A DNA stretch of 64,000 nt from Holophagales bacterium (lineage in GTDB: Bacteria; Acidobacteriota; Thermoanaerobaculia; UBA5066), in the NCBI GenBank assembly GCA_016719485.1, contig JADJZB010000004.1:186001-250000 (forward strand), given 5' to 3'. Each line of letters opens with the position of its first letter. The stretch's first letter is position 1. This document shows positions 21,992 to 31,665 of the stretch, in pieces. A model generated the notes under the pieces. It ran no database searches and was not told where the DNA came from. It worked only from the letters and a program-made list of their open reading frames with translations. The position numbers were made by a program, and so were the translations under genes.

Positions 21992-24900
21992 TCAGCGGGC
22001 CGGGCCGAGGGTCTCCCGGATGGGGTCGAGCGCTTTCTCGACGTCCCGGGTCTGGCCGGCCAGGGCGTCTCGGGTCGCCTCCTCGAGGGTGTCGGAGACC
22101 TCGACCAGGCGGAGGTGTCGATCCGCGACGCTCAGTCCGGCGCCCTCGATCCTCCGGCGAACCTCGTCCGCCCGCGCGGCGCGCTCGACGGTGAGGCAGG
22201 CGTGCACCACGTCGCCGATCTCGCGGCCGCTCGCGGCCATCAATCGGTGGAGCAGCGAGACGCCCCCCTCGTTCACGAGGTGGTTGACGACGGCCGTCGC
22301 GATGATCTCGCGGCGCAGGGGGTGGAGCCGAAGGTGCTCGGCGTACGCCGTGCGCATCGGCGTCGGAAAGTAGGCGGGCAGGAACGGCTCGGCGACCTCG
22401 CTGTCGGGCAGCGGTGAGGCGACGAGGCGCGCGGAGGCCCAGTTCTTGACGTGCCCGAGCATCACGCAGAGCAGGGGCCGCGGCAGCCCGCGGTCGCGCG
22501 CGGGGCTCGCGAGGAGCTCGTCCTTCGAGGGTACGGCGTCGTCGCGGCGCCTCATGACCCCGCTCGCGACGAGCTCCTCGACGAGCCCGACGAACTCCTC
22601 GTAGCGGCTCGCGCTGCGCAGCCCGTCGAGCGTGAGGGCCCGCGCCTGGCTCGCGTTGTCGGCCAGGACGAGCCGCGAGACCTCGTCCGTCATCTCCGCG
22701 AGGATCCGGTTGCGGTCCGTCCGATTCGGAACGACGCCGCGGCGCACGAGGAGATCCATGAGGATCTTGATGTTCACCTCGTGGTCCGACATGTCGACGC
22801 CGCCGGAGTTGTCCACGGCGTCGGTGTTCAAGAGGACACCTTTCGTCCAGAGCTCGATCCGGCCCCGCTGGGTCAGCCCGAGGTTCCCCCCCTCGGCCAG
22901 GACCCGGGCCCGCACCTCGTTCGCGCTGACGCGAACCCGGTCGTTGGCCCGGTCCCCGACCTCGGAATCCTCCTCGGCCGAGGCCCTCACGTACGTGCCG
23001 ATGCCGCCGTTGTAGAGGAGGTCCACCGGGGCGCGGAGAATGGCGCGGACCACCTCCTCGCCGCTCGCGGCCTCCTGGGAGAGGTCCAGGATGCCACGCA
23101 CCTCGGGGCTCAGTGGAATCGACTTCGCCGCGCGGTCGAAGACCCCCCCGCCGGCGCTGATCAGGTCCGGCCGGTAGTCCCGCCAGGTCGAGCGCGGCAG
23201 GTGGAACAGGCGCTCGCGCTCGGCGAAGCTCACCTGCGGATCGGGGCTCGGGTCCAGGAAGATGTGCACGTGATTGAAGACGGCCACGAGCCGCGCCGTG
23301 CGGCTCAGGAGCACACCGTTGCCGAACACGTCGCCCGACATGTCCCCGATGCCGGCCATCGTGAAGGGCTCGGACTGCACGTCGAGCCCCAGGTTCCCGA
23401 AGTGGTGCCGCACGCACTCCCACGCCCCGCGCGCCGTGATGCCCTCCCTCTTGTGGTCGTAGCCGTTGCTCCCGCCCGAAGCGAAGGCGTCGCCCAGCCA
23501 GAATCCGTACTGCGTCGAGACGCGGTTGGCCGTGTCCGACAGGTGCGCCGTCCCCTTGTCGGCTGCGACGACGAGGTACGGGTCGGGCTCGTCGTGCCTC
23601 ACGACCTCCGGGGGGTGGAGGACGATGCCGTCCACCAGGTTGTCCGTGACGTCCAGAAGGCCCGAGACGAACTCCCGGTACCTGTCGATCAGGTAGGCGT
23701 CGAGCGCCGGCCGCGGCGGCACGTCGCCCTTCAGGACGAAGCCCCCCTTCGAGCCGACGGGGACGATGACCGAGTTCTTGACCATCTGGGTCTTCATCAG
23801 GCCCAGGACCTCGGTCCGGAAGTCGTCGTGCCGGTCGCTCCAGCGGATGCCCCCTCGCGCGACCTTTCCTCCCCGCAGGTGGATCCCCTCGAGAAGCCGT
23901 GAGTGGACGTAGATCTCGAAGAGGGGCCGCGGGGAGACCATCGCGTCGACCTTTGCACAGTCGACCTTGATCGCGAGGACGGGCCGCTCGGGGCTCTGGT
24001 AGGTGTTCGTCCTGACGGCGGCGCGCACCAGGTTCTCGACGCCCCGCAGGATCTCGTCGTCGAAGAGGCTCCCGACGGCCGCGAACGCCTTCGCGGCGAC
24101 CGCCTCCGCCTTCGCGACCGCGTCCGCGCGGTCCCCTTCCTTCTGCGGATCGAACCGGGCGTCGAAGAGCCGCCAGAGGGCGCCCGCCACCCGGCTGTTG
24201 CGGACGAGGACCGTCGTGACCGTTTCGACGTTGTAGCTGGGCCGGACCTGGAGAAGGTGGTTCCGGAGCGTCCGGAGCACCTCCACCTCGCGCCAACCGA
24301 GGCCTTCCAGGAGAACCAGCGCGTTGAGCGGGTCGTCCGTCGCCCGTTCCTCGTAGATCGCCCGAAGGGCGTCGCGGAGCCGCTCCGGCTGCCGGTGGAT
24401 CTCCGAGATCATCGCCGGGTCCGCCTCGATGCCGAGCCGCTCCATCCAGGCCCGTTTGCCGTCGGGCAGGAGCAGCGGAATTCTCATCTCCTCGACCACC
24501 GTGGGCCCGAGGTTCTTGATCGTCCGGAGGGTCTCCGTGAGGCCCGCAGGCCGCGGAGAGATCACCTTCAGGACGACCTTCTCGGCGGAGTCGGGAACGA
24601 TCCCCATCTCCAGCCGCCCCTCGAGCGCCTCGAAGAGCCGCACGTCTCCCGGAACCTCGGAAGGCGGCGTGAGCTCGCGGTAGAGCCCGCTGCGGCTCTC
24701 CTGGCGGACGTAGCGCTTGTAGAGCCGTCGTCCCTCGAGCGCCCCGCACGCCTGCTCGAGCGCGCCCGCGACCTGGTCCTCCCAGGTGGAGATGACGCCC
24801 GCCGTGAGGTCCCGGATCCGGTCCTCCTCCAGGGGATGCTCGAGGCTGCCGGCGTCGAAGTAGTGGACCACGAGCGTCGTGGCGCCACAGTCGGCCGCGG

Positions 24901-26278
24901 AGCTGAACGAGACCGGTCCGAACTGCCGTCCGAGCGCCTCCCTGAGGTCGCTGGCCGTCTTCGACGACCACCGTCCCTGGGAGAACCCGATCCTCACCGC
25001 ACTGTACCCGGGGCCCTGCCGGACCGAGGTGACGATCTCGTCGTCGCTCGAGATGTGGATCAGCCGGTCGATGATCTCCTTGAGCGACGCGGCGTCGGAA
25101 TAGAACAGCTCTCGCTTCGGGAAGTGGTTGAAGAAGGCCCGGGTCGCGCGGTAGACGTGCGAGTTCTTCGCCTCGCCGCAGTTCTCGAGAAGCCAGGCGA
25201 GCTTCTCCCTGAGGAGCGGGATCGACTCCGCCTTCGCGGTGAAGGCGCTCTTGGCGAGCCGGCCGAGGAGAAGGGTCGCGGCCTCGAGGCGACCGCCTTC
25301 GCCCCACTCCCTCACGACGATGTCGTCGACCGGCTCGAGGTGGTGGATGGCGCTCGCGTTGTTGCGGAAGTCGATGTCGACGATCCGGTCGTCGTGGTCC
25401 TGGATCGCGAGGTGCCTCTGCTCCTCGTCCATGACGCCCGGGAAGACGACGTTCAGGAGCGCGGGCTCGCGCATCGTGCCGAGGGCCGTGTCGTAGTCCG
25501 GCTCGAAACCGTCCGGGCCGCGCCGGAACCTCAGGACACCCATCAGGACGTAGTTCTCGTCGACGAGCCAGTCGAGGAACTCCCGGGCGGCGGCTTCGCC
25601 GCCGGGCGCTCCCCGGCGGTGACGGAGGCGCCCCTTCTGCTCGCGCAGGTACCGGGTCATCTCCCCGAAGTCTTCGACGGCCAGGAAGACGCTGCGCAGG
25701 AGCGAGTGGATCTGGTGCTCGATCCGCCGCATCCGGTCCTTCTGCTCGATCCTCTCGACGCGGAAGTGGCAGAGGAGCTCCTTGCTCCCGTCCTCGCCCG
25801 GACCGCCGATCGCGCTGATCCTCTCCCACTGCCGCCTCACGCTGAAGATGGAGTGGATCGCCGAGAAGACCCTGAGACCTTCCCTCATGAAGAAGTTCTT
25901 CAGGCTCTCGAAGATGAACGGGGCGTCCGGCGTGTGGGTCTCGATGACCGAGATCTCGTACTGGCCGCCGTGCGTGCTCCCGGTCGTCCGGGCCTCCGCC
26001 TCCGTCAGGCCCCGTGCGACCACGTGGATCCCGGGGAGACCCCGATAGAGCTGGTGCGCGGGAGGCATCGTGCGGACGACGAAGCGGAAGTACTCCCGGA
26101 TCCGGGCGGCGACCGCGTCCGGCGGAAGCCCCAGCGCCATCGCGTCGGGCAGGTCGGCGTAGACCACCGGGGCGAGCGACAGCAGCAGGTCGCGGTCCTC
26201 GGCTGGCGCCTCGCGCGCCAGGATCCCCTGGACCTCGTCGAGAACGGACCGGCGCCGGCCGGGGTCGGCAGTGATCAT
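21992..26278 (-). CDS. Large NAD-dependent glutamate dehydrogenase, 1428 aa
   Basis: Oxidative deamination of glutamate to 2-oxoglutarate and ammonia with NAD, as in the large bacterial 'L180' class. The N-terminal 600 residues carry ACT-like regulatory regions (STHGGQYEISVIETHTPDAPFIFESL, IDFRNNASAIHHL). The catalytic part contains KVDCAKVDAMVSPRPLFEIY, HLRGGKVARGGIRWSDR, and VPVGSKGGFVLKG with the expected catalytic lysine; SGDVFGNGVLLS and GGNLGLTQRGRIE mark the NAD-binding part. At 1428 residues it is somewhat shorter than the roughly 1600 of the founding members. AAGGAGG lies six bases before the ATG at 26278. It is directly upstream of the NuoE-F-GltD-GltB-like operon, which suggests that the NADH or glutamate it handles is linked to that complex. 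Confidence 0.95.
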   Translation of the reverse strand: MITADPGRRRSVLDEVQGILAREAPAEDRDLLLSLAPVVYADLPDAMALGLPPDAVAARIREYFRFVVRTMPPAHQLYRGLPGIHVVARGLTEAEARTTGSTHGGQYEISVIETHTPDAPFIFESLKNFFMREGLRVFSAIHSIFSVRRQWERISAIGGPGEDGSKELLCHFRVERIEQKDRMRRIEHQIHSLLRSVFLAVEDFGEMTRYLREQKGRLRHRRGAPGGEAAAREFLDWLVDENYVLMGVLRFRRGPDGFEPDYDTALGTMREPALLNVVFPGVMDEEQRHLAIQDHDDRIVDIDFRNNASAIHHLEPVDDIVVREWGEGGRLEAATLLLGRLAKSAFTAKAESIPLLREKLAWLLENCGEAKNSHVYRATRAFFNHFPKRELFYSDAASLKEIIDRLIHISSDDEIVTSVRQGPGYSAVRIGFSQGRWSSKTASDLREALGRQFGPVSFSSAADCGATTLVVHYFDAGSLEHPLEEDRIRDLTAGVISTWEDQVAGALEQACGALEGRRLYKRYVRQESRSGLYRELTPPSEVPGDVRLFEALEGRLEMGIVPDSAEKVVLKVISPRPAGLTETLRTIKNLGPTVVEEMRIPLLLPDGKRAWMERLGIEADPAMISEIHRQPERLRDALRAIYEERATDDPLNALVLLEGLGWREVEVLRTLRNHLLQVRPSYNVETVTTVLVRNSRVAGALWRLFDARFDPQKEGDRADAVAKAEAVAAKAFAAVGSLFDDEILRGVENLVRAAVRTNTYQSPERPVLAIKVDCAKVDAMVSPRPLFEIYVHSRLLEGIHLRGGKVARGGIRWSDRHDDFRTEVLGLMKTQMVKNSVIVPVGSKGGFVLKGDVPPRPALDAYLIDRYREFVSGLLDVTDNLVDGIVLHPPEVVRHDEPDPYLVVAADKGTAHLSDTANRVSTQYGFWLGDAFASGGSNGYDHKREGITARGAWECVRHHFGNLGLDVQSEPFTMAGIGDMSGDVFGNGVLLSRTARLVAVFNHVHIFLDPSPDPQVSFAERERLFHLPRSTWRDYRPDLISAGGGVFDRAAKSIPLSPEVRGILDLSQEAASGEEVVRAILRAPVDLLYNGGIGTYVRASAEEDSEVGDRANDRVRVSANEVRARVLAEGGNLGLTQRGRIELWTKGVLLNTDAVDNSGGVDMSDHEVNIKILMDLLVRRGVVPNRTDRNRILAEMTDEVSRLVLADNASQARALTLDGLRSASRYEEFVGLVEELVASGVMRRRDDAVPSKDELLASPARDRGLPRPLLCVMLGHVKNWASARLVASPLPDSEVAEPFLPAYFPTPMRTAYAEHLRLHPLRREIIATAVVNHLVNEGGVSLLHRLMAASGREIGDVVHACLTVERAARADEVRRRIEGAGLSVADRHLRLVEVSDTLEEATRDALAGQTRDVEKALDPIRETLGPAR

Positions 26279-26336
26279 CGGGTTCCTCCTTCGCGGCGAG
26301 GAGAGATGCTACCTCCCGCCGGTCCGGATCGCCCGG

Positions 26337-26366
26337 GCACCGCGGCGGCCGGGGCCGCCGCGGTGC
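26337..26366. terminator. GC hairpin between acyl-CoA dehydrogenase and glutamate dehydrogenase genes
   Basis: A 14-base perfect inverted repeat (GCACCGCGGCGGCC and its complement) with a 2-base centre, 20 bases after the acyl-CoA dehydrogenase stop on the minus strand. No U run follows. Probably a transcript-end or stabilising hairpin in the 107-base gap. Confidence 0.5.
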
Positions 26367-26385
26367 AGCAATGATCGAGCGGGGA

Positions 26386-27567
26386 TCAGGCCGTTCGCTT
26401 CAGGACGTCCTTGGCGATGGTGTTGAGCTGCATGTACGACGTCCCCTCGTAGATCTTCCCGATCTTGGCATCGCGGTACATCTTCTCGAGGGGGTAGTCC
26501 TTCACGTAGCCGTAGCCACCGAGGAGCTCGAGCCCCTTCGAGGTGCAGTACTCGGCGACCTCGGAGGACTTGAGCTTCGCGATGGCCCCCTCGCGCGCGA
26601 ACGGCAGGCCCGCTTCCTTGAGCCGCGCCGCGTTGTAGACGGCGAGGCGGGCGCACTCGAGCTCCATGTCCATCCGGGCCAGCTCGTGCTGGATGGCCTG
26701 GTGCTCGGCGATCGGCTTGCCGAACTGGACCCGCGTCTGGACGTACTTCGCCGAGTAGTCGAGAGCGGCGCGCGCGATCCCGATCATCTGAGCGCCGATC
26801 CCTATCCGCCCTTCGTTCAACGTCTCGATGGCGGTCTTGTACCCCTCGCCCACCTTGCCGACGACGTTCTCCTCCGGGACCTCGAGATCCTCGAAGGCGA
26901 GAGCGAGCGTGGAGGAGGCGCGAATTCCGAGCTTGTCCTCCTTCTTCCCCTTCGTGAAGCCCTTCCATCCCGATTCGACCAGGAAGGCGGTGATTCCCCT
27001 GTATCCCTTGGAGAAGTCGACGTTCGCGAAAACGAGGAAGATCTCTGCCTCGAGGCCGTTCGTGATCCAGAGCTTGCCGCCGTTGAGGACCCAGCGGTCC
27101 CCCTTCTTCTCGGCGCGCGTCTTCAGCGCGAAGGCGTCGGAGCCCGACTCGGCCTCCGAAAGGGCGTACGCGCCGACCTTCTTCTTTGCGAGCTGCGGCA
27201 GGTAGGTCTTCTTCAGCCCGGGCGAGGCCCAGCGGAGGATCGCGTTGTTCACGAGGGTGTTCTGGACGTCGACGACGACGGCGCAGGCCGCGTCGACGCG
27301 GGCGAGCGCCTCGATGACGGCGATGGACGTTCCGAACGTCTGTCCGAGCCCGCCGTACTCCTCGGGGATCTCGATCCCCATCAGGTCGAGATCGAAGAAC
27401 TGGCGGACGAGCTCCGCGTCGATGTGGTTGGCCTCGTCCATCGCGTGGGATCGGGGTCCGATCGACTCGACGGCGAACTGGTGGACGCTTTCGGCGATCT
27501 CCCGCTCCGACTCGGTCAGGACGGAGAGCGGCGGGACGGAGGGTGTGATCGCGTCGACTGTCGTCAT
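26386..27567 (-). CDS. Acyl-CoA dehydrogenase, 393 aa
   Basis: FAD flavoenzyme for the first step of acyl-CoA beta-oxidation (or branched-chain amino acid breakdown). Motifs: IEIPEEYGGLG, YALSEAESGSDAFALKT and WVLNGGKLWITNG for FAD and substrate binding, RVQFGKPIAEHQAIQHELA, and the catalytic glutamate in KIYEGTSYMQL, the position used by short- and medium-chain enzymes. Length 393 is standard. AAGGAG five to six bases upstream of the ATG at 27567 fixes the start. It is divergent from the TonB receptor. An electron-transfer flavoprotein partner is not in the window. An enoyl-CoA hydratase for the next step is at 42976-43752. Confidence 0.95.
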   Translation of the reverse strand: MTTVDAITPSVPPLSVLTESEREIAESVHQFAVESIGPRSHAMDEANHIDAELVRQFFDLDLMGIEIPEEYGGLGQTFGTSIAVIEALARVDAACAVVVDVQNTLVNNAILRWASPGLKKTYLPQLAKKKVGAYALSEAESGSDAFALKTRAEKKGDRWVLNGGKLWITNGLEAEIFLVFANVDFSKGYRGITAFLVESGWKGFTKGKKEDKLGIRASSTLALAFEDLEVPEENVVGKVGEGYKTAIETLNEGRIGIGAQMIGIARAALDYSAKYVQTRVQFGKPIAEHQAIQHELARMDMELECARLAVYNAARLKEAGLPFAREGAIAKLKSSEVAEYCTSKGLELLGGYGYVKDYPLEKMYRDAKIGKIYEGTSYMQLNTIAKDVLKRTA

Positions 27568-27686
27568 GGAACACTCCTTGCGAGCGGAGGATAGATCGAA
27601 AAGGAAGTGGCCGCCGCCGAGCCCGCGGGCCGCCTCCGTAAACGGTGCGCCGCCGTCGCAACGCCGATCGCCGGAGCTTTCCAGCG

Positions 27687-27715
27687 TTGACGCCCCTCTC
27701 CTCCTCCGATAGAGT
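27687..27715 (+). promoter_or_regulatory. Sigma70-like promoter upstream of the TonB-dependent receptor
   Basis: TTGACG at 27687-27692 (five of six bases of the -35 consensus), a 17-base spacer, and TAGAGT at 27710-27715 (four of six of the -10). A second ATAGAGT lies at 27814-27820 without a good -35. The remaining part of the 304-base divergent gap 27568-27871 is AT-richer than the surroundings and has A and T runs near 27745 and 27768; no gene is seen in it. Confidence 0.5.
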
Positions 27716-27871
27716 CGGCAGTCGACTAAGAGGGGCCCGAAAAAAAGGCCTCCGGGGTGCGCTAATTTTTTCCCTTTCCAGGTTCCTTTTCGTTCCCCCC
27801 TCATCCTCTTCATATAGAGTTCGCCGATGGATGAGACCTTTCCCACGAGAAACAGGAGGAGGCAGAGCCGT

Positions 27872-30800
27872 ATGGCAATTTCCAGCCGCATGAACGTACG
27901 TTGGGTGCTGGCGATCGTAGCGATCGCGTGTGCCCTTGGCACCGCGACGGTGGGCGTAGCCCAGGAGACGACGGGACGCCTCGTCGGATCCGTGACCATG
28001 AAGAGCGACCAGAGCACGCTGCCTGGTGTCGCCGTGACGGCCCTTCACGTCCCGACCGGCACCCGGTACACCGCCGTGACCGCTGCGAACGGCCGCTTCA
28101 GCATCCTCAACGTCCGCGTCGGCGGCCCCTACACGGTGACGGCCGCGATCAGCGGCTTCCGCGAGTCGACCCAGAAGGACATCAACGTCGCCCTCGGCGA
28201 GAGCCGGCAGCTGACCTTCGCGCTCGACCTCGAGTCGGTGACCGAGAGCCTCGTCGTCACGGCCGAGAGCGCCCCCCTCATCTCTCCCGACCGGATGGGC
28301 TCGGGGACGGCCGTCTCCGAGGACCAGATGACGGCCCTGCCGACCATCAGCCGGCAGTTCCAGGACTTCGCCCGGACGAACCCGTACGTCAACGTCTCCC
28401 TGAGCGACGACGCGGGCTCCAGCATGTCCGTCTCGGGGAAGAACAACCGTTACAACACGATCCAGATCGACGGCGCGGTCAACAACGACCTGTTCGGTCT
28501 CGGCACCTACGGGTCGCCGGGCAGCCAGACGTACACGCAGCCGATCTCCCTCGACGCCGTCCAGGAGCTCCAGGTCGTCGTCTCCCCCTACGACATCAAG
28601 CAGAGCGGCTTCACCGGCGGCGCCATCAACGCCATCACCCGGAGCGGCTCGAACACCTGGTCGGCCTCGGTCTACGGCTCGACGCGGAACGAGAGCTTCG
28701 TCGGTGACAAGGTCCCGAACGCCTACGGCGACGAGTTCGACAGGCCCGTCGCCTCGTTCGACTCGGACACGTTCAGCGCCCGCCTCGGCGGGCCGATCGT
28801 CAAGGACAAGCTCTTCTTCTTCCTCAGCGGCGAGATGAACAGGCGCTCCGAGCCGACGGGCGGCGCGGCCGACGGTTCGGGAGTGAACAACTACAACAAC
28901 CCGGCCGAGGCCGCCCGGTTCCGCAACATCCTGATCAGCAAGTACGGCTACGACCCGGGCACCCTCGGGGACTACAACGGCGACACGGACAGCGACCTCC
29001 TCGTCGGCAAGCTCGACTTCAATGTGAACGAGAGCAACAACGTCTCGCTGCGCCACAACTTCGTCGACGCCGCCCGCGACGTGACCCCGGCCCGTACCTC
29101 CAGCGTCTACGGCTTCGAGACGGCCGGGTACGCCATCGCCTCCAAGACGAACTCCACGGTCCTCCAGGTGAACAGCGTCTTCGGCGCTTCCTCGTTCAAC
29201 GTCGGGCGCATCGGCTACCAGACGGTCCGGGACAGCCGCGAAGTGCCCGTGGCGTTCCCCTCGGTTTACATCTGCAACAACCCCAACACGTTCTGCACCG
29301 GGAACAACACGTACAAGCTCCTCGCCGGGACCGAGCGCTCCTCCGGGGCGAACGGGCTCGACCAGGACATCCTCGAGATCACCGACGACTTCACCCTCCT
29401 CAAGGGTGACCACACGATCACGCTCGGGACCCACAACGAGTTCTTCGACTTCTCGAACATCTTCATCCAGGACGTCACCGGGACGTACTTCTTCCGCAGC
29501 GTGGACGCCTTCGAGGCCGGGACCGCGGACCGCTACCAGGTCAAGTACGCCACTGGCTCCGACCCGCGCCGGGCGACCGAGTTCGGCGCCCAGCAGTGGG
29601 GCCTCTACGCCGGCGACCAGTGGAGGGTCAGCAACGCCTTCACGCTGAACCTCGGCCTGCGGGTCGACGTTCCGGTCCTCAACGACAAGCCGACCTACAA
29701 CCCGGCCGTCGACACGGCCTTCGGCATCGACACGACCGAGGTGCCGAGCAGCCAGCTGATGATCTCCCCCCGCGTCGGCTTCAACTGGACGCCCACCAAG
29801 TCGGGCAAGGACCAGATCCGCGGCGGCGTCGGCGTCTTCGCGGGCCGCACGCCGTACGTCTGGATCTCCAACGCCTACGGCGGCACGGGCATCGAGAGAA
29901 TCGACCTGAGCGCCAGCAACGTTCCGTTCAACCCGGATCCGTACAACCCGCCGATCAATTTCCCCCCCGGCACGGGCGCCGTGTCGGTCGACACCATCGA
30001 CCCCGACTTCAAGTTCCCCATGATTCTCCGGTCGACCCTGGCCTACGACCGCGAGCTTCCGGGCGGCATCCGGGCGACCGTCGAGGGCATGTTCACGAAG
30101 ACCCTGCAGGACGTCTTCTACCAGAACATCAACAAGGTCGAGACCGGCGCCACGACCTTCTGGGGCGCCCCGGTCTACGCGAACAAGAACTCCAGCTTCT
30201 CCAACGTCGTCAACCTCACGAACACGTCGCGGGGCGAGCAGCAGAACATTTCCCTGCAGCTCCAGAAGAACTTCCCCTTCGGTCTCTACCTGAGCGGCTC
30301 CTACGCCTACATGAAGGCCAAGGCCGCCTTCGAGGCGACCTCGAGCGTCGCGTTCTCGAACTGGCAGTTCCAGACCACGAACGGCGACATCTACACGGAG
30401 CACCTCACCCGGTCCTTCTTCGAGATCCCCCACCGCTTCACGGCCGTCGCGTCCCAGACCTTCCGGACGGGTCCCGTGGCCCACAACGTCGGGCTCGTCT
30501 TCAACGCCCAGTCGGGTCAGCCCTACTCGATGCTCATGGGGTCGAGCGGCGCCAGCGTGAACGGGGACGGCGCCACCAACAACGACCTCCTCTTCGTGCC
30601 CAACAACTACAGCGACGTCGTGTGGAGGGGCACCGGCGCCCCGACCGAGGAACAGTGGAACGCCTTCCTCTCCAGGTCGGGCCTCGAGGGCTCCCGTGGC
30701 CGCGTCGCCGAGCGTAACTCCCTCGACGCTCCGTGGACCCACACCCTCGACTTCCACTACGACTTCGAGATCCCCGTCACGGTCGTCAAGGCCCAGATCA

Positions 30801-31027
30801 CGTTCGACGTCCTCAACCTCGTCAACCTGATCGACAGCAACTCCGGAATCATGCGGTACGTCTTCAACCAGACCTACGTCCCGCTCAGCTACTCGGGCAT
30901 GGACGCCGCCTCTGGCAAGCCGATCTACACCGTCAACTCCGGCGCGCTCGACGAGGGCCGGCCCTACTCCACCAACAGCCTCCGCTCGCGCTGGCAGCTC
31001 CGGATCGGCGCGCGCCTGACCTACTGA
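27872..31027 (+). CDS. TonB-dependent receptor with N-terminal carboxypeptidase-regulatory-like domain (Oar-like), 1051 aa
   Basis: Outer-membrane beta-barrel for TonB-energised uptake or for binding large ligands. The start at 27872 follows AGGAGGA by 11 bases and gives a signal peptide (NVRWVLAIVAIACALGTATVGVA, cleavage before QETTG). Then a CarboxypepD-regulatory beta sandwich (about 35-125: TTGRLVGSVTMKSD to GESRQLTFAL), a plug domain (about 140-260 with NTIQIDGAVNNDLFG and SGFTGGAINAITRSG), and a barrel of about 790 residues ending in RIGARLTY, a terminal aromatic residue as expected for barrel insertion. This large Oar-like architecture is abundant in Acidobacteriota. The gene is monocistronic, with its own promoter candidate and a strong terminator. 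The ligand is not known. Confidence 0.95.
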   Translation: MAISSRMNVRWVLAIVAIACALGTATVGVAQETTGRLVGSVTMKSDQSTLPGVAVTALHVPTGTRYTAVTAANGRFSILNVRVGGPYTVTAAISGFRESTQKDINVALGESRQLTFALDLESVTESLVVTAESAPLISPDRMGSGTAVSEDQMTALPTISRQFQDFARTNPYVNVSLSDDAGSSMSVSGKNNRYNTIQIDGAVNNDLFGLGTYGSPGSQTYTQPISLDAVQELQVVVSPYDIKQSGFTGGAINAITRSGSNTWSASVYGSTRNESFVGDKVPNAYGDEFDRPVASFDSDTFSARLGGPIVKDKLFFFLSGEMNRRSEPTGGAADGSGVNNYNNPAEAARFRNILISKYGYDPGTLGDYNGDTDSDLLVGKLDFNVNESNNVSLRHNFVDAARDVTPARTSSVYGFETAGYAIASKTNSTVLQVNSVFGASSFNVGRIGYQTVRDSREVPVAFPSVYICNNPNTFCTGNNTYKLLAGTERSSGANGLDQDILEITDDFTLLKGDHTITLGTHNEFFDFSNIFIQDVTGTYFFRSVDAFEAGTADRYQVKYATGSDPRRATEFGAQQWGLYAGDQWRVSNAFTLNLGLRVDVPVLNDKPTYNPAVDTAFGIDTTEVPSSQLMISPRVGFNWTPTKSGKDQIRGGVGVFAGRTPYVWISNAYGGTGIERIDLSASNVPFNPDPYNPPINFPPGTGAVSVDTIDPDFKFPMILRSTLAYDRELPGGIRATVEGMFTKTLQDVFYQNINKVETGATTFWGAPVYANKNSSFSNVVNLTNTSRGEQQNISLQLQKNFPFGLYLSGSYAYMKAKAAFEATSSVAFSNWQFQTTNGDIYTEHLTRSFFEIPHRFTAVASQTFRTGPVAHNVGLVFNAQSGQPYSMLMGSSGASVNGDGATNNDLLFVPNNYSDVVWRGTGAPTEEQWNAFLSRSGLEGSRGRVAERNSLDAPWTHTLDFHYDFEIPVTVVKAQITFDVLNLVNLIDSNSGIMRYVFNQTYVPLSYSGMDAASGKPIYTVNSGALDEGRPYSTNSLRSRWQLRIGARLTY

Positions 31028-31048
31028 CCCATCTCACCGTTTGCGGCG

Positions 31049-31083
31049 AAACGGGGGGCCTCGAGCCCCCCGTTTCCTTTTTC
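31049..31083 (+). terminator. Rho-independent terminator of the TonB receptor gene
   Basis: Perfect 11-base stem (AAACGGGGGGC paired with its complement), 5-base loop, followed by CCTTTTTCG. It begins 21 bases after the stop codon. This is the clearest intrinsic terminator in the window. The rest of 31083-31170 shows no gene. Confidence 0.9.
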
Positions 31084-31170
31084 GACATCACCCGGCAAGG
31101 GATGCCTCAGACGGCCCCACGCCGGCCCCGTGGCCGACACAGGCAGGCCTCTTTCCGGTTTTCCCTTCCG

Positions 31171-31656
31171 TTACGGCCGTGCGCGCTCGAAGAGCCGCCG
31201 CAGCGCCTCCTCGGCCGCCCCGGTGCCCGGCTCCCCTTCGTCGGGGGCCCAAGGGGCCCGGTCGGAGGGAGCGGGCGCCACGTAGGGCCCCGGCTTCGTC
31301 TCGAAGAAAACGGTCCCCGGCTCGAGCGCGACGAGGCCGTGCCACGTCCCGGCGTCCAGGTCGACGCCGAAGGTGCCGCCGCCCGCGTCCAGCGTCGCCA
31401 CGTCCGTCACGGTCCCGTCGTCGTCGAAGAGGACGACGCCGAGCGATCCCGACACGACGAGGAGCGTCTCGGTGCGGGGCGGGTCGAGGTGGCGGTGCGG
31501 GCGGACCCAGCTACCCGGCTCGATGGCGTTCAGGAGCCGGTGGACGGGGTCGTCCATCTCGTGCAGGTTCCTGTTGAGGCGCCGCCGGGAGCCGCCGGCC
31601 GCGCCCCTCGAGAGCTCTTCGAGACCTTGCTTCGTGAGCCAGACGGGTGACCGCAT
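31171..31656 (-). CDS. WbuC-family cupin metalloprotein, 161 aa
   Basis: Small cupin of the WbuC type. Features: RRRLNRNLHEMDDPVHRLLNA near the N-terminus, the metal-binding cupin motif RPHRHLDPPRTETLLVVSG with two histidines and a glutamate, and a second histidine in GTWHGLVALEPGTVFFETKPGPY. Length and order match WbuC proteins, which often sit near polysaccharide genes, but their reaction is not established. The gene starts 9 bases after the stop of the large PPDK-like gene and is surely cotranscribed with it. Confidence 0.88.
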   Translation of the reverse strand: MRSPVWLTKQGLEELSRGAAGGSRRRLNRNLHEMDDPVHRLLNAIEPGSWVRPHRHLDPPRTETLLVVSGSLGVVLFDDDGTVTDVATLDAGGGTFGVDLDAGTWHGLVALEPGTVFFETKPGPYVAPAPSDRAPWAPDEGEPGTGAAEEALRRLFERARP

Positions 31657-31665
31657 CGGCGGACC

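Noticed and set aside
23903..26374. 823-codon + strand open frame opposite the NAD-glutamate dehydrogenase
   Set aside because: Antisense shadow with no recognisable motif.
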